Assembly (NCBI GenBank): GCA_052035735.1
Contig: JBPOHI010000010.1
Span: 1-64,000, forward strand
DNA: 64,000 nucleotides
Origin: JAGPDF01 sp052035735
GTDB lineage: Bacteria > Acidobacteriota > Thermoanaerobaculia > Multivoradales > JAGPDF01
Direction of reading: 5' to 3'
The position numbers and the translations under genes are program-made. A model generated the notes under the pieces. That model was not told the origin of the DNA. It ran no database searches and saw only the letters and a list, made by a program, of their open reading frames with translations. Shown piece by piece: positions 7,606 through 16,525 of this stretch; position 1 is the stretch's first letter, and each line of letters begins with the position of its first letter.

Positions 7606-9312
7606 TTGGATCGCTCTCTCGGCGCGCCGCCCGTTCCCGCGCCCGGTGCTTCGTCGCCGGCGGATGGAAGCGGCGTTCGCCGCCTGCTGCTGCTGGCGTT
7701 GGCGCTCGCCGCGCCGCTCCTCCTCCTCGCCGCGGAGGCCTGGCTGTTCGACGGCGACTGGCAGTTTCCCCTCGACGACAGCTTCATCCACCTCGTGTTC
7801 GCGCGCAGCCTGGCTGAAGGCCAGGGTCTGGCCTTCAACCCGCATCAGCTGGTCGCCGGAACGACCGCGCCGCTGTGGACCGCGCTGCTCGGGCTCCTCT
7901 CGATGCTGCCGGGCTCGATCTTCGTCTGGACGAAACTTGCCGGGGTCGCGGCGCAGGCGGGCAACGTCCTGCTCGTCGATCTGGTCGCCCGCCGGCTCGG
8001 GCTCTCGCCGGCGCGGGCGGCGCTTGCCGCCGGGCTGGTCGCGGTGAGCGACTGGCTCGTCTGGTCTGCTCTCTCCGGCATGGAGGTCAGCCTCTTCGTG
8101 CTGCTGATGCTGGGCGGCTTTGCCCGCCATCTGCGCGAACGAGCGGTGGTCGGCGCGGCGGGCGAGACGCCGCTGCCTCCGCTCTCCTTCCTGCTCCTGG
8201 GTCTGGCGGCGCTGGCACGGCCGGAAGGGCTCCTCCTGCCGCTCCTCGCCGCCGTCGACCGGCTCGTCCGCCCGCTGCCGCAGGCGCCGGCGGACGCCGG
8301 CCTGCGCCTCGCGGCGCCGGACCGGGCTGCCTGGGCGAAAGTCGGCGCAGGGCTCGTCGTGGCCTTCCTCGTCGTCGCTCCCGTCGGCTGGGCTTTCCAC
8401 CAGATGTCGGGCTCGGTCTTTCCGACGACGCTCGCCGCCAAGAGCTCGGGCCCTCCCGGCCTCCTGCCCGATCCGCGGCTGCTCGTGGCCGTGGTGGGGA
8501 TCCTTCTCGCTTCGCAGCCCTGGATGACGCTTCTCGCCCTGGCCGGTGTCGTCGAGTCGGTGCGCCGCCTGGGCGGCGCCCTCGACCGTGGCCTGCTGCT
8601 CCCGCTGTGGACGCTGGCGCTGCCCATCTCGGCGGCCATGCTCTCGTCGGGCCGCGAGATCGCGGTGGGGAACTTCGGGCGCTACTTCTTCCCGCTCATC
8701 CCGTGCGTCATCCTGCTCGGCTCGCTCGCTCTCGCAGCGCTGCCCTTCCGGCGTTTGCGCGCCGTTGAGCTCGGGAGACTGCAACTGCCCGTGGGCACGC
8801 TGCTCCTTCTGGTGCTGATCGTACCGGCGCTGTTCAGTGCGGCCGCCGGCTTCAAGCGCTATCTCCACTCCTGCACCGACGTGCACGACAGCAACGTCGC
8901 CATGGCGCGCTGGCTGGCGCCGCGTCTGCCGCCGGACGCGCTGCTCGCGGTCAACGACGTCGGCGTCCTCAAGTACCTCTTGCCGAATCCGCTGCTCGAC
9001 CTGGTCGGGCTGATGACCCCTGAGGTCACCCGGCGGCGCGCCGAGGCGGCGCGCAGTGGACAGGGCACGAGCGAGGTTCTGGTTGCGATGCTCGAGGCGC
9101 ACCGGCCCGACTTCATCTACATTCGCCCGGGATGGTTCACCTACCCGGGCAACCACCCCGGGAGCTTCCACCCGCTGCGTACCCTGACCCTCTCCGGCAA
9201 CATCACCATGGGCGGTGAGATGATGGTGCTCTACGACACGCCGTGGACCCGCCGGCCGCTCGTCGCGGGGGCGGAGGACACGGCCGAACCTCTTGCCACG
9301 GAGTCCCAGTGA
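7606..9312 (+). CDS. GT-C fold membrane glycosyltransferase (AftB/PMT-like)
   Basis: About 568 residues, strongly hydrophobic, with roughly ten transmembrane segments. The first helix is followed by the acidic loop PLDDSFIHLVFARSLAEGQG and then GLAFNP. This is the pattern of polyprenyl-phosphate-sugar-dependent GT-C enzymes such as the AftB-type and PMT families: DD in the first periplasmic loop, then GxGLxFNP. A soluble periplasmic C-terminal region follows from about residue 440. The start is uncertain: TTG at 7606 (TATCAT 9 nt upstream) is preferred; an ATG at 7507 overlaps the divergent gene's start. The stop overlaps the GTG of the aminotransferase (GTGA). It heads a three-gene unit. Sugar donor and acceptor are unknown. 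Confidence 0.8.
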   Translation: MDRSLGAPPVPAPGASSPADGSGVRRLLLLALALAAPLLLLAAEAWLFDGDWQFPLDDSFIHLVFARSLAEGQGLAFNPHQLVAGTTAPLWTALLGLLSMLPGSIFVWTKLAGVAAQAGNVLLVDLVARRLGLSPARAALAAGLVAVSDWLVWSALSGMEVSLFVLLMLGGFARHLRERAVVGAAGETPLPPLSFLLLGLAALARPEGLLLPLLAAVDRLVRPLPQAPADAGLRLAAPDRAAWAKVGAGLVVAFLVVAPVGWAFHQMSGSVFPTTLAAKSSGPPGLLPDPRLLVAVVGILLASQPWMTLLALAGVVESVRRLGGALDRGLLLPLWTLALPISAAMLSSGREIAVGNFGRYFFPLIPCVILLGSLALAALPFRRLRAVELGRLQLPVGTLLLLVLIVPALFSAAAGFKRYLHSCTDVHDSNVAMARWLAPRLPPDALLAVNDVGVLKYLLPNPLLDLVGLMTPEVTRRRAEAARSGQGTSEVLVAMLEAHRPDFIYIRPGWFTYPGNHPGSFHPLRTLTLSGNITMGGEMMVLYDTPWTRRPLVAGAEDTAEPLATESQ

Positions 9313-10424
9313 TCCCGATCCCGATTCTCGACCTGACTCGCGCCCGCAAGCGCATCGACGCCGCGCTCCGCGAGCGCTGGAACAAGATCCTCGACAGCAA
9401 TTCGTTCATCCAGGGCCCGGAAGTGAAGGAGCTCGAGGGTGCCTTTGCCGGCTTCCTCGGCGCCAAGGCGGTCGTCGGAGTCGCCAACGGCACCGACGCG
9501 CTGGTGATCGCGCTGCGCGCCTTGCGTCTCCCCCCCGGCGGCGAAGTGCTGGTGCCGGCGTTCAGCTTCTTCGCCACTGCCGAGGCGGTGGTGCTCGCCG
9601 GCGGCGTGCCGGTCTTCTGCGACATCGACCCGGCGACCTACAACCTCGATCCGGCGGAGCTCGAGCGCCACGCGACGGCGAAGACCGCCGGCGTCATCGG
9701 CGTGCATCTCTACGGCCGGCCGTTCGACGCCGAGAGCATCGCGGCGATCTGTCGGCGGCGCGGCTGGTTCCTGGTCGAGGACTCGGCGCAGTCGCACGGC
9801 GCCAGGCGCCGCGGCAGGCGTGTCGGCACCCTGGGTGACCTCGCTGCCTGGAGCTTCTACCCGACCAAGAACCTCGGTTGCTTCGGCGACGGCGGCGCGA
9901 TCTCGGGGATGGACGAGGAGCTCATGAAGCGGGTCTACCGGTTGGCCAATCACGGCCAGAGCGAGCGCTACACGCACATCGAGATCGGCACCAACAGCCG
10001 GCTCGACAGCCTGCAGGCGGCGGTGCTCAACTGCAAGCTGCCGCTTCTCGACGCCGACAACGCCCACCGCCGGAAGCTCGCCGCTCTCTATCAGGAGGCG
10101 CTCGCCGGCGTCGGCGATCTGCGCTTCCCTCCAGACGACCCGGCCGACGAGGTCGTCTACCATCAGATGACCGTCGCCACGGCGCACCGCGACGCGTTGC
10201 AGGAGTACCTCAAGGGGCAGGGGGTCGGTTCGGCGGTGCACTATCCCTCGGCGCTCCACCAGCAGAAGGCGATGGCCGAGCTGTTGCCGGTGCCGCCGTC
10301 GCTACCGCACGCAGAGAAGGCAGGGGGCGAGGTACTCTGCCTGCCGATGTTCCCCGAGCTCGAAGAGGGCGAGGTGCTGCGCGCCAGCGAAGCGATCCGC
10401 GCCTTCTTCGCCAACCGGAGCTGA
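9309..10424 (+). CDS. DegT/DnrJ/EryC1/StrS sugar aminotransferase
   Basis: A 371-residue PLP-dependent fold-type I aminotransferase of the family that makes amino-sugar nucleotides from keto-sugar nucleotides. Typical landmarks are NGTDAL near residue 60, the PLP-contacting VEDSAQSHGA with Asp158, and the Schiff-base Lys187 in YPTKNLGCFGDGG. The start is GTG at 9309, overlapping the upstream stop by 4 bp, with GGAG just upstream. The stop overlaps the next ATG. Tight coupling between two GT-C genes points to a modified sugar in a surface glycan or glycolipid. The exact sugar product cannot be deduced here, as no dehydratase partner is in the window. Confidence 0.9.
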   Translation: MIPIPILDLTRARKRIDAALRERWNKILDSNSFIQGPEVKELEGAFAGFLGAKAVVGVANGTDALVIALRALRLPPGGEVLVPAFSFFATAEAVVLAGGVPVFCDIDPATYNLDPAELERHATAKTAGVIGVHLYGRPFDAESIAAICRRRGWFLVEDSAQSHGARRRGRRVGTLGDLAAWSFYPTKNLGCFGDGGAISGMDEELMKRVYRLANHGQSERYTHIEIGTNSRLDSLQAAVLNCKLPLLDADNAHRRKLAALYQEALAGVGDLRFPPDDPADEVVYHQMTVATAHRDALQEYLKGQGVGSAVHYPSALHQQKAMAELLPVPPSLPHAEKAGGEVLCLPMFPELEEGEVLRASEAIRAFFANRS

Positions 10425-12124
10425 TGGTCCGCCGGAGGACGCTCGCCGCGCTGCTCGCTGCGACGGCGCTCCTCCGGCTGGCGCACCTTCTCGCCGTCCG
10501 CGACGCGCCGTTCGTCGGTCAGCTGGCGCTCGACAGCCAGGAGTACGACCGCTGGGCGCGAACCATCGCCGCCGGCGATTGGCTGGGCAGCGCGCCGTTC
10601 TTCCAGGCGCCGCTCTATCCCTACCTCGTCGCGGTCGTCTACCGCCTCGTCCCCCTGGCGGCCGCGGTGCCGCTCGCGGTCTATCTGCTGCAGATCGCGG
10701 TCGCCGTCCTCGGCTGTTGGGCTCTGGTTCGTGCCGGCGAGGCACTCGCCGGCCCCCGCGCCGCAGGCGCCACCGGCTTGTTGTTTGCTCTCTACACGCC
10801 GTTCTGGTTCTACGACGTGCAGCTGATGAAGGAGAGCTTCGCTGTCGCGGCGGTCTGCCTCCTTCTCCTCCTGCTCTTGAAGGCTCGTTCACTCGATCGG
10901 CTTTCTCTCTGGTTTGCGGTCGGTCTCGATTGCGCGTTCCTCGCTCTGTTGCGCGAGAACATGTTGTTGGTCGTTCCCTTCTTGCTCTTGCTCACCTGGC
11001 GCGAGAAGACCGGTAAAGGGTGGTGGTTGGCGTTGCGGCGGTGTGGCTTGCTGTTGCTTGGTCTGTCGTTGCCGCTCGCGCTGGTGGCTTCCCGCAATGC
11101 GGCGCTGGGCGGCGGCTTTCTGCCGACGACGTCGCAGGGCGGGGTCAACTTCTTCATTGGCAACAACCCGGCGGCGGACGGGACGTATAGGCCGCTCGTG
11201 CCGGGCAAGCAGGTTCCTTCGTACGAGCGCGAGGGGGCGCGGATTCTCGCCGAACAGGCGCTCGGTCGGCCGCTAGCTGCGGATGAGGTCTCCAGCTACT
11301 GGTTCCGTCGCGCTCTCTCGTGGGCGCGCACCGAGCCGGTGGCTTTCGTCCGTCTGCAGCTCGCCAAGCTCGGGCTCTATTGGGACGGCTACGAGTGGCC
11401 GGACGCGGTGGACTACTACTGGATGAAGACCATCTCGCGGCCGCTCTCGCTGCCGCTGCTCGAGTGGAGCGCCGTTGCGTTGCTGGCCCTATGGGGGCTG
11501 CTGCTCGAGCGGCGGCGACTTTCGATGTGGGCGCCAGTGCTCGTGTTCGAGCTCGGCTGGATGCTCTCGGTGGTCGCCTTCTTCGTCTTCTCGCGCTACC
11601 GCCTGCCGGCGGTGCCGGGGCTGCTGATGCTCGCGGCGATCCCGCTGGCGCGCGCGGCGGAGACCTTCGGCCGCGGTGAGCGGCGGAAGAGTGCCGCGAT
11701 GTGGGCCGGGGTCGCGATCCTCTGCTCGGCCCCGCACATTTCCGGCCATGCACCGCGGGCGGATCTCGTCGAGTTCAACCTCGGACGGTTGGCGGAGGAG
11801 CGCGGCGATCGCGCCGCCGCCGCCGCGCACTACGAGAGCAGCCTCGCCGCGGACCCGAACAACCTCTCAGCGACACTCAATCTCGGCACTCTCGCCGCTC
11901 GAGCTGGCGACTATGCGGCGGCCCGTACCCGTTTCGAGCATGCCATCGCCCTGGCTCCGGACTCCGACGACGCCCACGCCAACCTCGGGGGGGCGTGCCT
12001 CGCCCTGGGTGACCTTCCCGCCGCTGAACGCGAGCTCACCCGCGCCCTGGAGCTCAATCCGGAGAACCGCTTCGCGCGGCACAATCTGGAGGTGCTCGAG
12101 ACGCGACTCCCGCGCACGCCCTAG
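10424..12124 (+). CDS. GT39/PMT-type membrane glycosyltransferase with C-terminal TPRs
   Basis: A 566-residue fusion. Residues about 1-440 form a polytopic GT-C domain; the first periplasmic loop has LDSQEYDRWARTIAAGDW followed by APLYPYL, as in PMT_2/GT39 enzymes. Residues about 450-566 form at least three tetratricopeptide repeats (NLGRLAEERGDRAAAA, NLGTLAARAGDYAAAR, NLGGACLALGDLPAAE). Membrane GT-C domains with TPR tails are known in protein O-glycosylation and exopolysaccharide systems; the TPR part probably binds a partner or substrate. The ATG at 10424 overlaps the aminotransferase stop (TGATG). It is last in the plus-strand unit and converges with the LtaS-like gene 31 bp away. Confidence 0.82.
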   Translation: MVRRRTLAALLAATALLRLAHLLAVRDAPFVGQLALDSQEYDRWARTIAAGDWLGSAPFFQAPLYPYLVAVVYRLVPLAAAVPLAVYLLQIAVAVLGCWALVRAGEALAGPRAAGATGLLFALYTPFWFYDVQLMKESFAVAAVCLLLLLLLKARSLDRLSLWFAVGLDCAFLALLRENMLLVVPFLLLLTWREKTGKGWWLALRRCGLLLLGLSLPLALVASRNAALGGGFLPTTSQGGVNFFIGNNPAADGTYRPLVPGKQVPSYEREGARILAEQALGRPLAADEVSSYWFRRALSWARTEPVAFVRLQLAKLGLYWDGYEWPDAVDYYWMKTISRPLSLPLLEWSAVALLALWGLLLERRRLSMWAPVLVFELGWMLSVVAFFVFSRYRLPAVPGLLMLAAIPLARAAETFGRGERRKSAAMWAGVAILCSAPHISGHAPRADLVEFNLGRLAEERGDRAAAAAHYESSLAADPNNLSATLNLGTLAARAGDYAAARTRFEHAIALAPDSDDAHANLGGACLALGDLPAAERELTRALELNPENRFARHNLEVLETRLPRTP

Positions 12125-12155
12125 ATCTGTCGTGCAGCGGTGACGCGAGGCCGCT

Positions 12156-14126
12156 TCACGGCAGCTTCGGCGGATACCATCCGCTCTCCCAGGCGCGGGC
12201 GCGGTAGTAGGCGAGCTGGTCGGTGAGCAGGGCTCCGAGACGCTGCTCGAGAGCGTTGCGCTTCGCAGACTGGGAGGCGGCGAGATTGTGCCGTTCGCCG
12301 GGGTCGCTCGCGAGGTCGAAGAGGGCGCGCTCCCTCCGGTCGCGGTTCTGGAGCAGCTTCCAGCCGTCCTCGAGCACGGCGTCCTCCTGGGTGATCCCCT
12401 GGATGGTGAACAGAAACGGCCGGCCCTGGGCGCTGTAGGCGGGATCGAGGATGTCGCTCCTGCCTTGGAAGTTGCCGTGCGCCGGGAAGCCGAGGAACCG
12501 CGCCACCGCCGGCACGAGGTCGAGCACCGAGACCGGCTCGGTAACGACGCGCGCCGTCGCCCCCCCGGTGCGGCCCGGCAGGCGCAGGAAGGCAGCGGTG
12601 CGGATCTGTTCCTCGAGCAGCATCGTGCCGTGCGTCGGCGCACCGTGCTCGTAGAACGCCTCGCCGTGGTCCGAGACCACGAGCAGGACGGTCCGCTCCC
12701 AGACGCCGGCCGCGGTGAGCGCATCGACGACCTCGCCGAGTGCGGCGTCGACGGTGTGAAGTGCGTTGTAGAAGCGGTTCTCCATCACCGGGATCTTGTC
12801 CACGGGGTAGGAGAGGAAGGTGGTCGGGAAGTCGATCGCTGAGGGCTCGTAGAGCGGCACGCTGTCGGGTGGAATCACGTACGGATAGTGCGTCGCCTGA
12901 AAGTTGAGATAGGCGAGGAACGGGCCGTCCTTCGTCTCCTGCAGCCACTCGGCGAACGCCGCGACGGGTGTCGGCTCGAACACCTTCGACTCTGCACCGT
13001 CGCCGCGCCGGGGAGCTGCAGGCCAGTCCGGCGAGTGCCTAAAGAGCTCGAGTCCGGGCGTCTTCAGGAACGCCTGCATGTTCCCCCAGCCTTCGTTCTG
13101 GCAGGAGAACAGCGCGGTGCGATAGCCCGCCGGGCGCAGGAGATCCCAGATCAGGGTGCGTGGATAGGCGAGGTCGAGGAAGTAGTCGTGACGCTCGAAC
13201 TTGCGCGGATGGAGCGCGGCGAGAATCGAGGTCTGGGCGTAGTCGGAGTGCGTCGCCGTGGCATAGGCGCGCGCGAAGACGATCGACTCGGCTGCCAGGG
13301 CGTTCATTCGCGGCGTCGCCTCCCGCCGGGCGAGCGGACCGAAAAGCCGGCTCCAGGGCACCGACTCGAGCATCACCACGACGACGTTCTCGCGCCGGAG
13401 GCCCGCCGGCAGGGGGAAGGCCCCGATGCGCGCGTTGCGGACAGGATCGGGAACGAAGGCGGGGGCAGGAGTCGCACCGGCCAGGCGCGCGCCGCTCCAC
13501 TGTCTCGCCAGCCAGCTGGTCTCCGGCGCCTGGGTCGAGACGACGAAGCGCGCGTAGGGGTAGCGCCAGGAGAGCAGCAGGATCGCGGCGAGCGCGACGG
13601 CGGCAAGAAGCGCCAGCGAGCCGGCTCCTGTCGTCGCCGCCTTCGCGCGCCGGCGCGCGGCGCGAAGGACTGCGAAGATGGCGAGAGCGAGGACGAGCGG
13701 CAGCAGCAGCGTGGTGAGCAGCAGCGCTCGCTCCTGCGCGCTGCCCTCGGCGCCGATCTGGCGGAGGCTTCCGAAGACGAACCAGAGATCCTCGAAGCGC
13801 AGGTGGGAGCGCGTCAGACCGAGCTTGAGCCACGACAGTCCGAGGCCCGCGTAGAAGAGCCCCAGTGCCAGCGCGACCGAGGCATCGACGAGGAGTGGCC
13901 GGTGGCGCACGCCCGGCAGCTGCGCGAACAGCGCCGCCGCGAAGGCCGCCGAAGCGCCGTGCGCGAGGCCGAGGAAGAGCACGAGGAAGGCGAGAACGAA
14001 GTAGCCGCCGAGCGTCGCCGGCGGCGTCCCCATCCGGAAGCCGCAGGCGAAGAAGACCCATGCCGCGTAGAGAGCTCCGGCGGCGAAGAAGACCGGCAGC
14101 GGCGGAGCGTCGGCGAGCCGGGTCAC
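12156..14126 (-). CDS. LtaS-like membrane phosphoryl/sulfo-transferase of the alkaline phosphatase superfamily
   Basis: A 656-residue protein. About five transmembrane helices lie in residues 10-190 and an extracytoplasmic alkaline-phosphatase-fold domain from about 240 on. Instead of the CxPxR formylglycine motif of true sulfatases it shows Glu254 in VVMLES, a candidate Thr nucleophile in AQTS (Thr299), and SDHGE around residue 484. This arrangement matches lipoteichoic-acid-synthase/phosphoglycerol-transferase enzymes. The family transfers phosphoglycerol or phosphoethanolamine groups to lipids or glycans. The ATG at 14126 overlaps the stop of the upstream GT-C gene (4 bp), so the two are coupled. 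The substrate is probably a surface polymer made by neighbouring genes; that is inference. Confidence 0.75.
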   Translation of the reverse strand: MTRLADAPPLPVFFAAGALYAAWVFFACGFRMGTPPATLGGYFVLAFLVLFLGLAHGASAAFAAALFAQLPGVRHRPLLVDASVALALGLFYAGLGLSWLKLGLTRSHLRFEDLWFVFGSLRQIGAEGSAQERALLLTTLLLPLVLALAIFAVLRAARRRAKAATTGAGSLALLAAVALAAILLLSWRYPYARFVVSTQAPETSWLARQWSGARLAGATPAPAFVPDPVRNARIGAFPLPAGLRRENVVVVMLESVPWSRLFGPLARREATPRMNALAAESIVFARAYATATHSDYAQTSILAALHPRKFERHDYFLDLAYPRTLIWDLLRPAGYRTALFSCQNEGWGNMQAFLKTPGLELFRHSPDWPAAPRRGDGAESKVFEPTPVAAFAEWLQETKDGPFLAYLNFQATHYPYVIPPDSVPLYEPSAIDFPTTFLSYPVDKIPVMENRFYNALHTVDAALGEVVDALTAAGVWERTVLLVVSDHGEAFYEHGAPTHGTMLLEEQIRTAAFLRLPGRTGGATARVVTEPVSVLDLVPAVARFLGFPAHGNFQGRSDILDPAYSAQGRPFLFTIQGITQEDAVLEDGWKLLQNRDRRERALFDLASDPGERHNLAASQSAKRNALEQRLGALLTDQLAYYRARAWESGWYPPKLP

Positions 14127-15793
14127 CAGTCGGCCGGCGAGGGGAAGAGCGGATCGAGGGGGCGGCCGAGCTCCGGAGGCCGGCCGAGATCGGGCCCGAG
14201 CCAGGTGATCTGCACCCGCGTCCCGGCGGGCACGGTACAGACATGGTCGCCACGCGAGAACGCTGCCGCACCCGGCGTAACTTCGGCGCCGTCACATTGC
14301 AGGCCGCCGCCCTCGGGCCCGGAGACCCAGTAGCGCCCCGCGAGGATGCAGGTCCAGGAGCCGTCGCTCTCGTGCAGTTGGACGCCCGGCACCCAGAGGT
14401 CGGGCGCGAGCGGCAGGTAGTTCTCGCGAATGAACTCGAGGGTGGGCCGCCCGAGGTAGTTCCAGCGGTACGACGGAATCAGCACGGCCGGCGGATGCGC
14501 GACGAACCGCGAGTAGAGGCTCTGCGACCCCTCTTGGCGCAGCAACGGTGCGTTCATCAGATGGATGAACCAGGTCGGGGCGACCGCCTCGCGGCCCGGA
14601 ACGAGCCCGGCGGCATCGAACACCCGGTCGGTGGCGGGGTCGGTCAGCGCCGCCGCCGTCCTCATCAGGTGCAGCTGGCGATGATTGGTCCAGCCGAGCA
14701 GGGTCAGCATCTGCAGGGCCCAGGGGAGTCCGAGACCCAGGAGGAGCAGCGACCATCCGAGGGAGCGGCGCCGGCGCGAGCGCGTCTCCCCCAGGAAGAA
14801 GTCGAGCGACGGGCGCAGGGTCGCGACCCAGCCGACCGCGATGATGGAGAGCGAGTTGTAGGGGAAGGCTACCGGGTTGACCAGCGTGCCGAGCAGGACG
14901 CTGGCGAGCCAGAGCCATTGCGCCGCGCCGCTTCGCCAGGGGTCGGACAGGGCGGTCTTGCGCGCAAGCGCGACGAAGGCGCCGGCCTGCCACAGGAGGA
15001 AGCCGACGAGCAGCGGCGTCTGGAACAGCAGCACCTCGACGAGCGGTTTCGGCAGCGTCCGCTTGACGTCCGAAACGCCCTGGAAGAAGGCGAGGTAGGT
15101 GCGTACCATCGCCCCGGCGGTGCCGAACCAGAGGTGGAGCAGGAGGAGCAGCGAGACTCCCGCGACGAGGCCGCCCGAAAGCTCGGCGAACAGCCGGAAG
15201 CGGGGGCGCCCCGAGTGCGCCGGATGCGGCCGGAGAACGGCGAGCAGGAGAAGCGGCCCCAGGAAGAGGATGTGCTTCGGGGCGTTGACCAGGACGAAAC
15301 CTGTCAGCCCTCCGGTCAGGAGATAGGCCAGCCGGCGCGGTCGGCCGTCGAACGGAGCGAGGAGGATCCAGCAGCCCAGCAGCGCGAGGACTCCCGGCAC
15401 CTCGTGCCGGATCTCGAGCCCGTAGGTCCACAGCGGAGCGGTGAGGCCGAGCGCGGCGATCGCAGGGGTGAAGAGCGGCGCGCCAGGACGAAGGCCCGAG
15501 GCGCGCAGCAAGAGGCAACCGAGGGCCGTCCAGGCGGCCAGCCAGGCCAGGCGGACCGAGAGATAGAGGGCCGGCGCGGTGTCCGCGAACCAGAGCAACG
15601 GACGGAGGAGAAACAGATGCGGCGGAACGTAGAAGTCGTAGGCGGGGGACTTGCGCGACCCGAGCAGCCACAGCCCGTAGACGTTCTGCGCCTCGTCCAC
15701 CTGGAACACCCGGTTCCAGGCAACGAACGCCGCGAGAATCAGAAACGAGGCGCCCAGGACGAGGCCTGCCCGGCTCGAGCTGGAGGGGGTCAC
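14123..15793 (-). CDS. Polytopic GT-C-like membrane glycosyltransferase
   Basis: A 556-residue protein with about ten hydrophobic segments. After the first helix comes VFQVDEAQNVYGLWLLG, the acidic first-loop signature of dolichyl/polyprenyl-phosphate-dependent GT-C transferases, followed by a PP-containing loop (FYVPPHLF). The C-terminal third is soluble and probably periplasmic. The start is GTG at 15793; no strong Shine-Dalgarno is seen. It is followed by the LtaS-like gene with a 4-bp overlap and preceded, 56 bp away, by a methyltransferase gene on the same strand. Assignment to a numbered GT family is uncertain. Confidence 0.72.
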   Translation of the reverse strand: MTPSSSSRAGLVLGASFLILAAFVAWNRVFQVDEAQNVYGLWLLGSRKSPAYDFYVPPHLFLLRPLLWFADTAPALYLSVRLAWLAAWTALGCLLLRASGLRPGAPLFTPAIAALGLTAPLWTYGLEIRHEVPGVLALLGCWILLAPFDGRPRRLAYLLTGGLTGFVLVNAPKHILFLGPLLLLAVLRPHPAHSGRPRFRLFAELSGGLVAGVSLLLLLHLWFGTAGAMVRTYLAFFQGVSDVKRTLPKPLVEVLLFQTPLLVGFLLWQAGAFVALARKTALSDPWRSGAAQWLWLASVLLGTLVNPVAFPYNSLSIIAVGWVATLRPSLDFFLGETRSRRRRSLGWSLLLLGLGLPWALQMLTLLGWTNHRQLHLMRTAAALTDPATDRVFDAAGLVPGREAVAPTWFIHLMNAPLLRQEGSQSLYSRFVAHPPAVLIPSYRWNYLGRPTLEFIRENYLPLAPDLWVPGVQLHESDGSWTCILAGRYWVSGPEGGGLQCDGAEVTPGAAAFSRGDHVCTVPAGTRVQITWLGPDLGRPPELGRPLDPLFPSPADW

Positions 15794-15849
15794 TGGCCGC
15801 TATCCCGACCGCCGCGCGCGGAGAGGGGCGAGGAGCTTTCCAATAGCGG

Positions 15850-16485
15850 TCATTGTATCGCCGGCTGCGGCGGCAGGGCCCCGGCGTGCCCGACCATGAC
15901 GATCCACGTATAGGGCGCCCACGAGAGGCGATGTTCGACGTGCACCTCGACCGTCGCGAAATGCCGCTCGAGGAGTGCGCGGTAACTCTCCTCCGTGCGC
16001 ACGTGCCGGCCGCGGTCGTGCGCGAGCAGAAAACGCGCCATCGCCGACTGGCCGTGGGCGTAGCAGCCGTCGAGCGTGAAGAGCCGGCCGCCGGCGCCGA
16101 GCGAACGCCGGATCGCCCCGAGGGTCGCGTCCGCCTCGGCGTCACTCAGATGATGCAGGACGCCGTTCATCATCGCGATGTCGAACGGTCCGAGCTCGCG
16201 GGCCACGGTGTCGTCGAAGGGGCGGTGATGGAAGCGGCCCCGATCGCCGAAGCGCGAGGTCGCATACTCGATGTACCGCGCGTCGGTATCGAATCCGATG
16301 TAGGAGACGCCTGCAGGGAGGTGCTCGACGAGAAAGCCCGGGCCGCACCCGATGTCGGCGATCCGTGCCCCGGCGGCCATCGGCAGATGGGTCCGCAGGC
16401 TTCGGATACGCGCGCCGAAGTAGCCGCCGAGCTCCTGGAAACGCTGGTAGACGAGGGGGTGATCGAGGACGGATCGGATTCTCAT
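15850..16485 (-). CDS. Class I SAM-dependent methyltransferase
   Basis: A 211-residue Rossmann-fold methyltransferase. Motif I is ADIGCGPGFLVEHL (about residues 43-56); an acidic residue follows in FDTDARY; motif IV-like MMNGVLHHLSD and GGRLFTLDG are also present. The fold is sure but the substrate is not. The ATG at 16485 is chosen over an upstream in-frame codon at 16551 that would overlap the divergent GT2 gene. It lies at the head of a three-gene minus-strand unit with the GT-C and LtaS-like genes. It shares a 40-bp divergent promoter region, containing a palindrome, with the GT2 gene. Confidence 0.82.
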   Translation of the reverse strand: MRIRSVLDHPLVYQRFQELGGYFGARIRSLRTHLPMAAGARIADIGCGPGFLVEHLPAGVSYIGFDTDARYIEYATSRFGDRGRFHHRPFDDTVARELGPFDIAMMNGVLHHLSDAEADATLGAIRRSLGAGGRLFTLDGCYAHGQSAMARFLLAHDRGRHVRTEESYRALLERHFATVEVHVEHRLSWAPYTWIVMVGHAGALPPQPAIQ

Positions 16486-16506
16486 GGCACGAGCCCCGCC
16501 GGAAAT

Positions 16507-16520
16507 TTGAGTACACTCAA
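16507..16520. promoter_or_regulatory. Palindrome in the divergent promoter between methyltransferase and GT2 genes
   Basis: TTGAGT-AC-ACTCAA, two perfect 6-bp arms with a 2-bp spacer. It lies between divergent start codons at 16485 and 16526. The hexamer TACACT (16512-16517) is embedded in it, 8 nt before the GT2 ATG, as in the leaderless -10 pattern elsewhere. It could be an operator controlling both directions; the binding factor is unknown. Confidence 0.45.
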
Positions 16521-16525
16521 CGCCT

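Noticed and set aside
12125..12155. Terminator between the convergent TPR-transferase and LtaS-like genes
   Set aside because: Only a 5-bp imperfect stem is visible; too weak to call.
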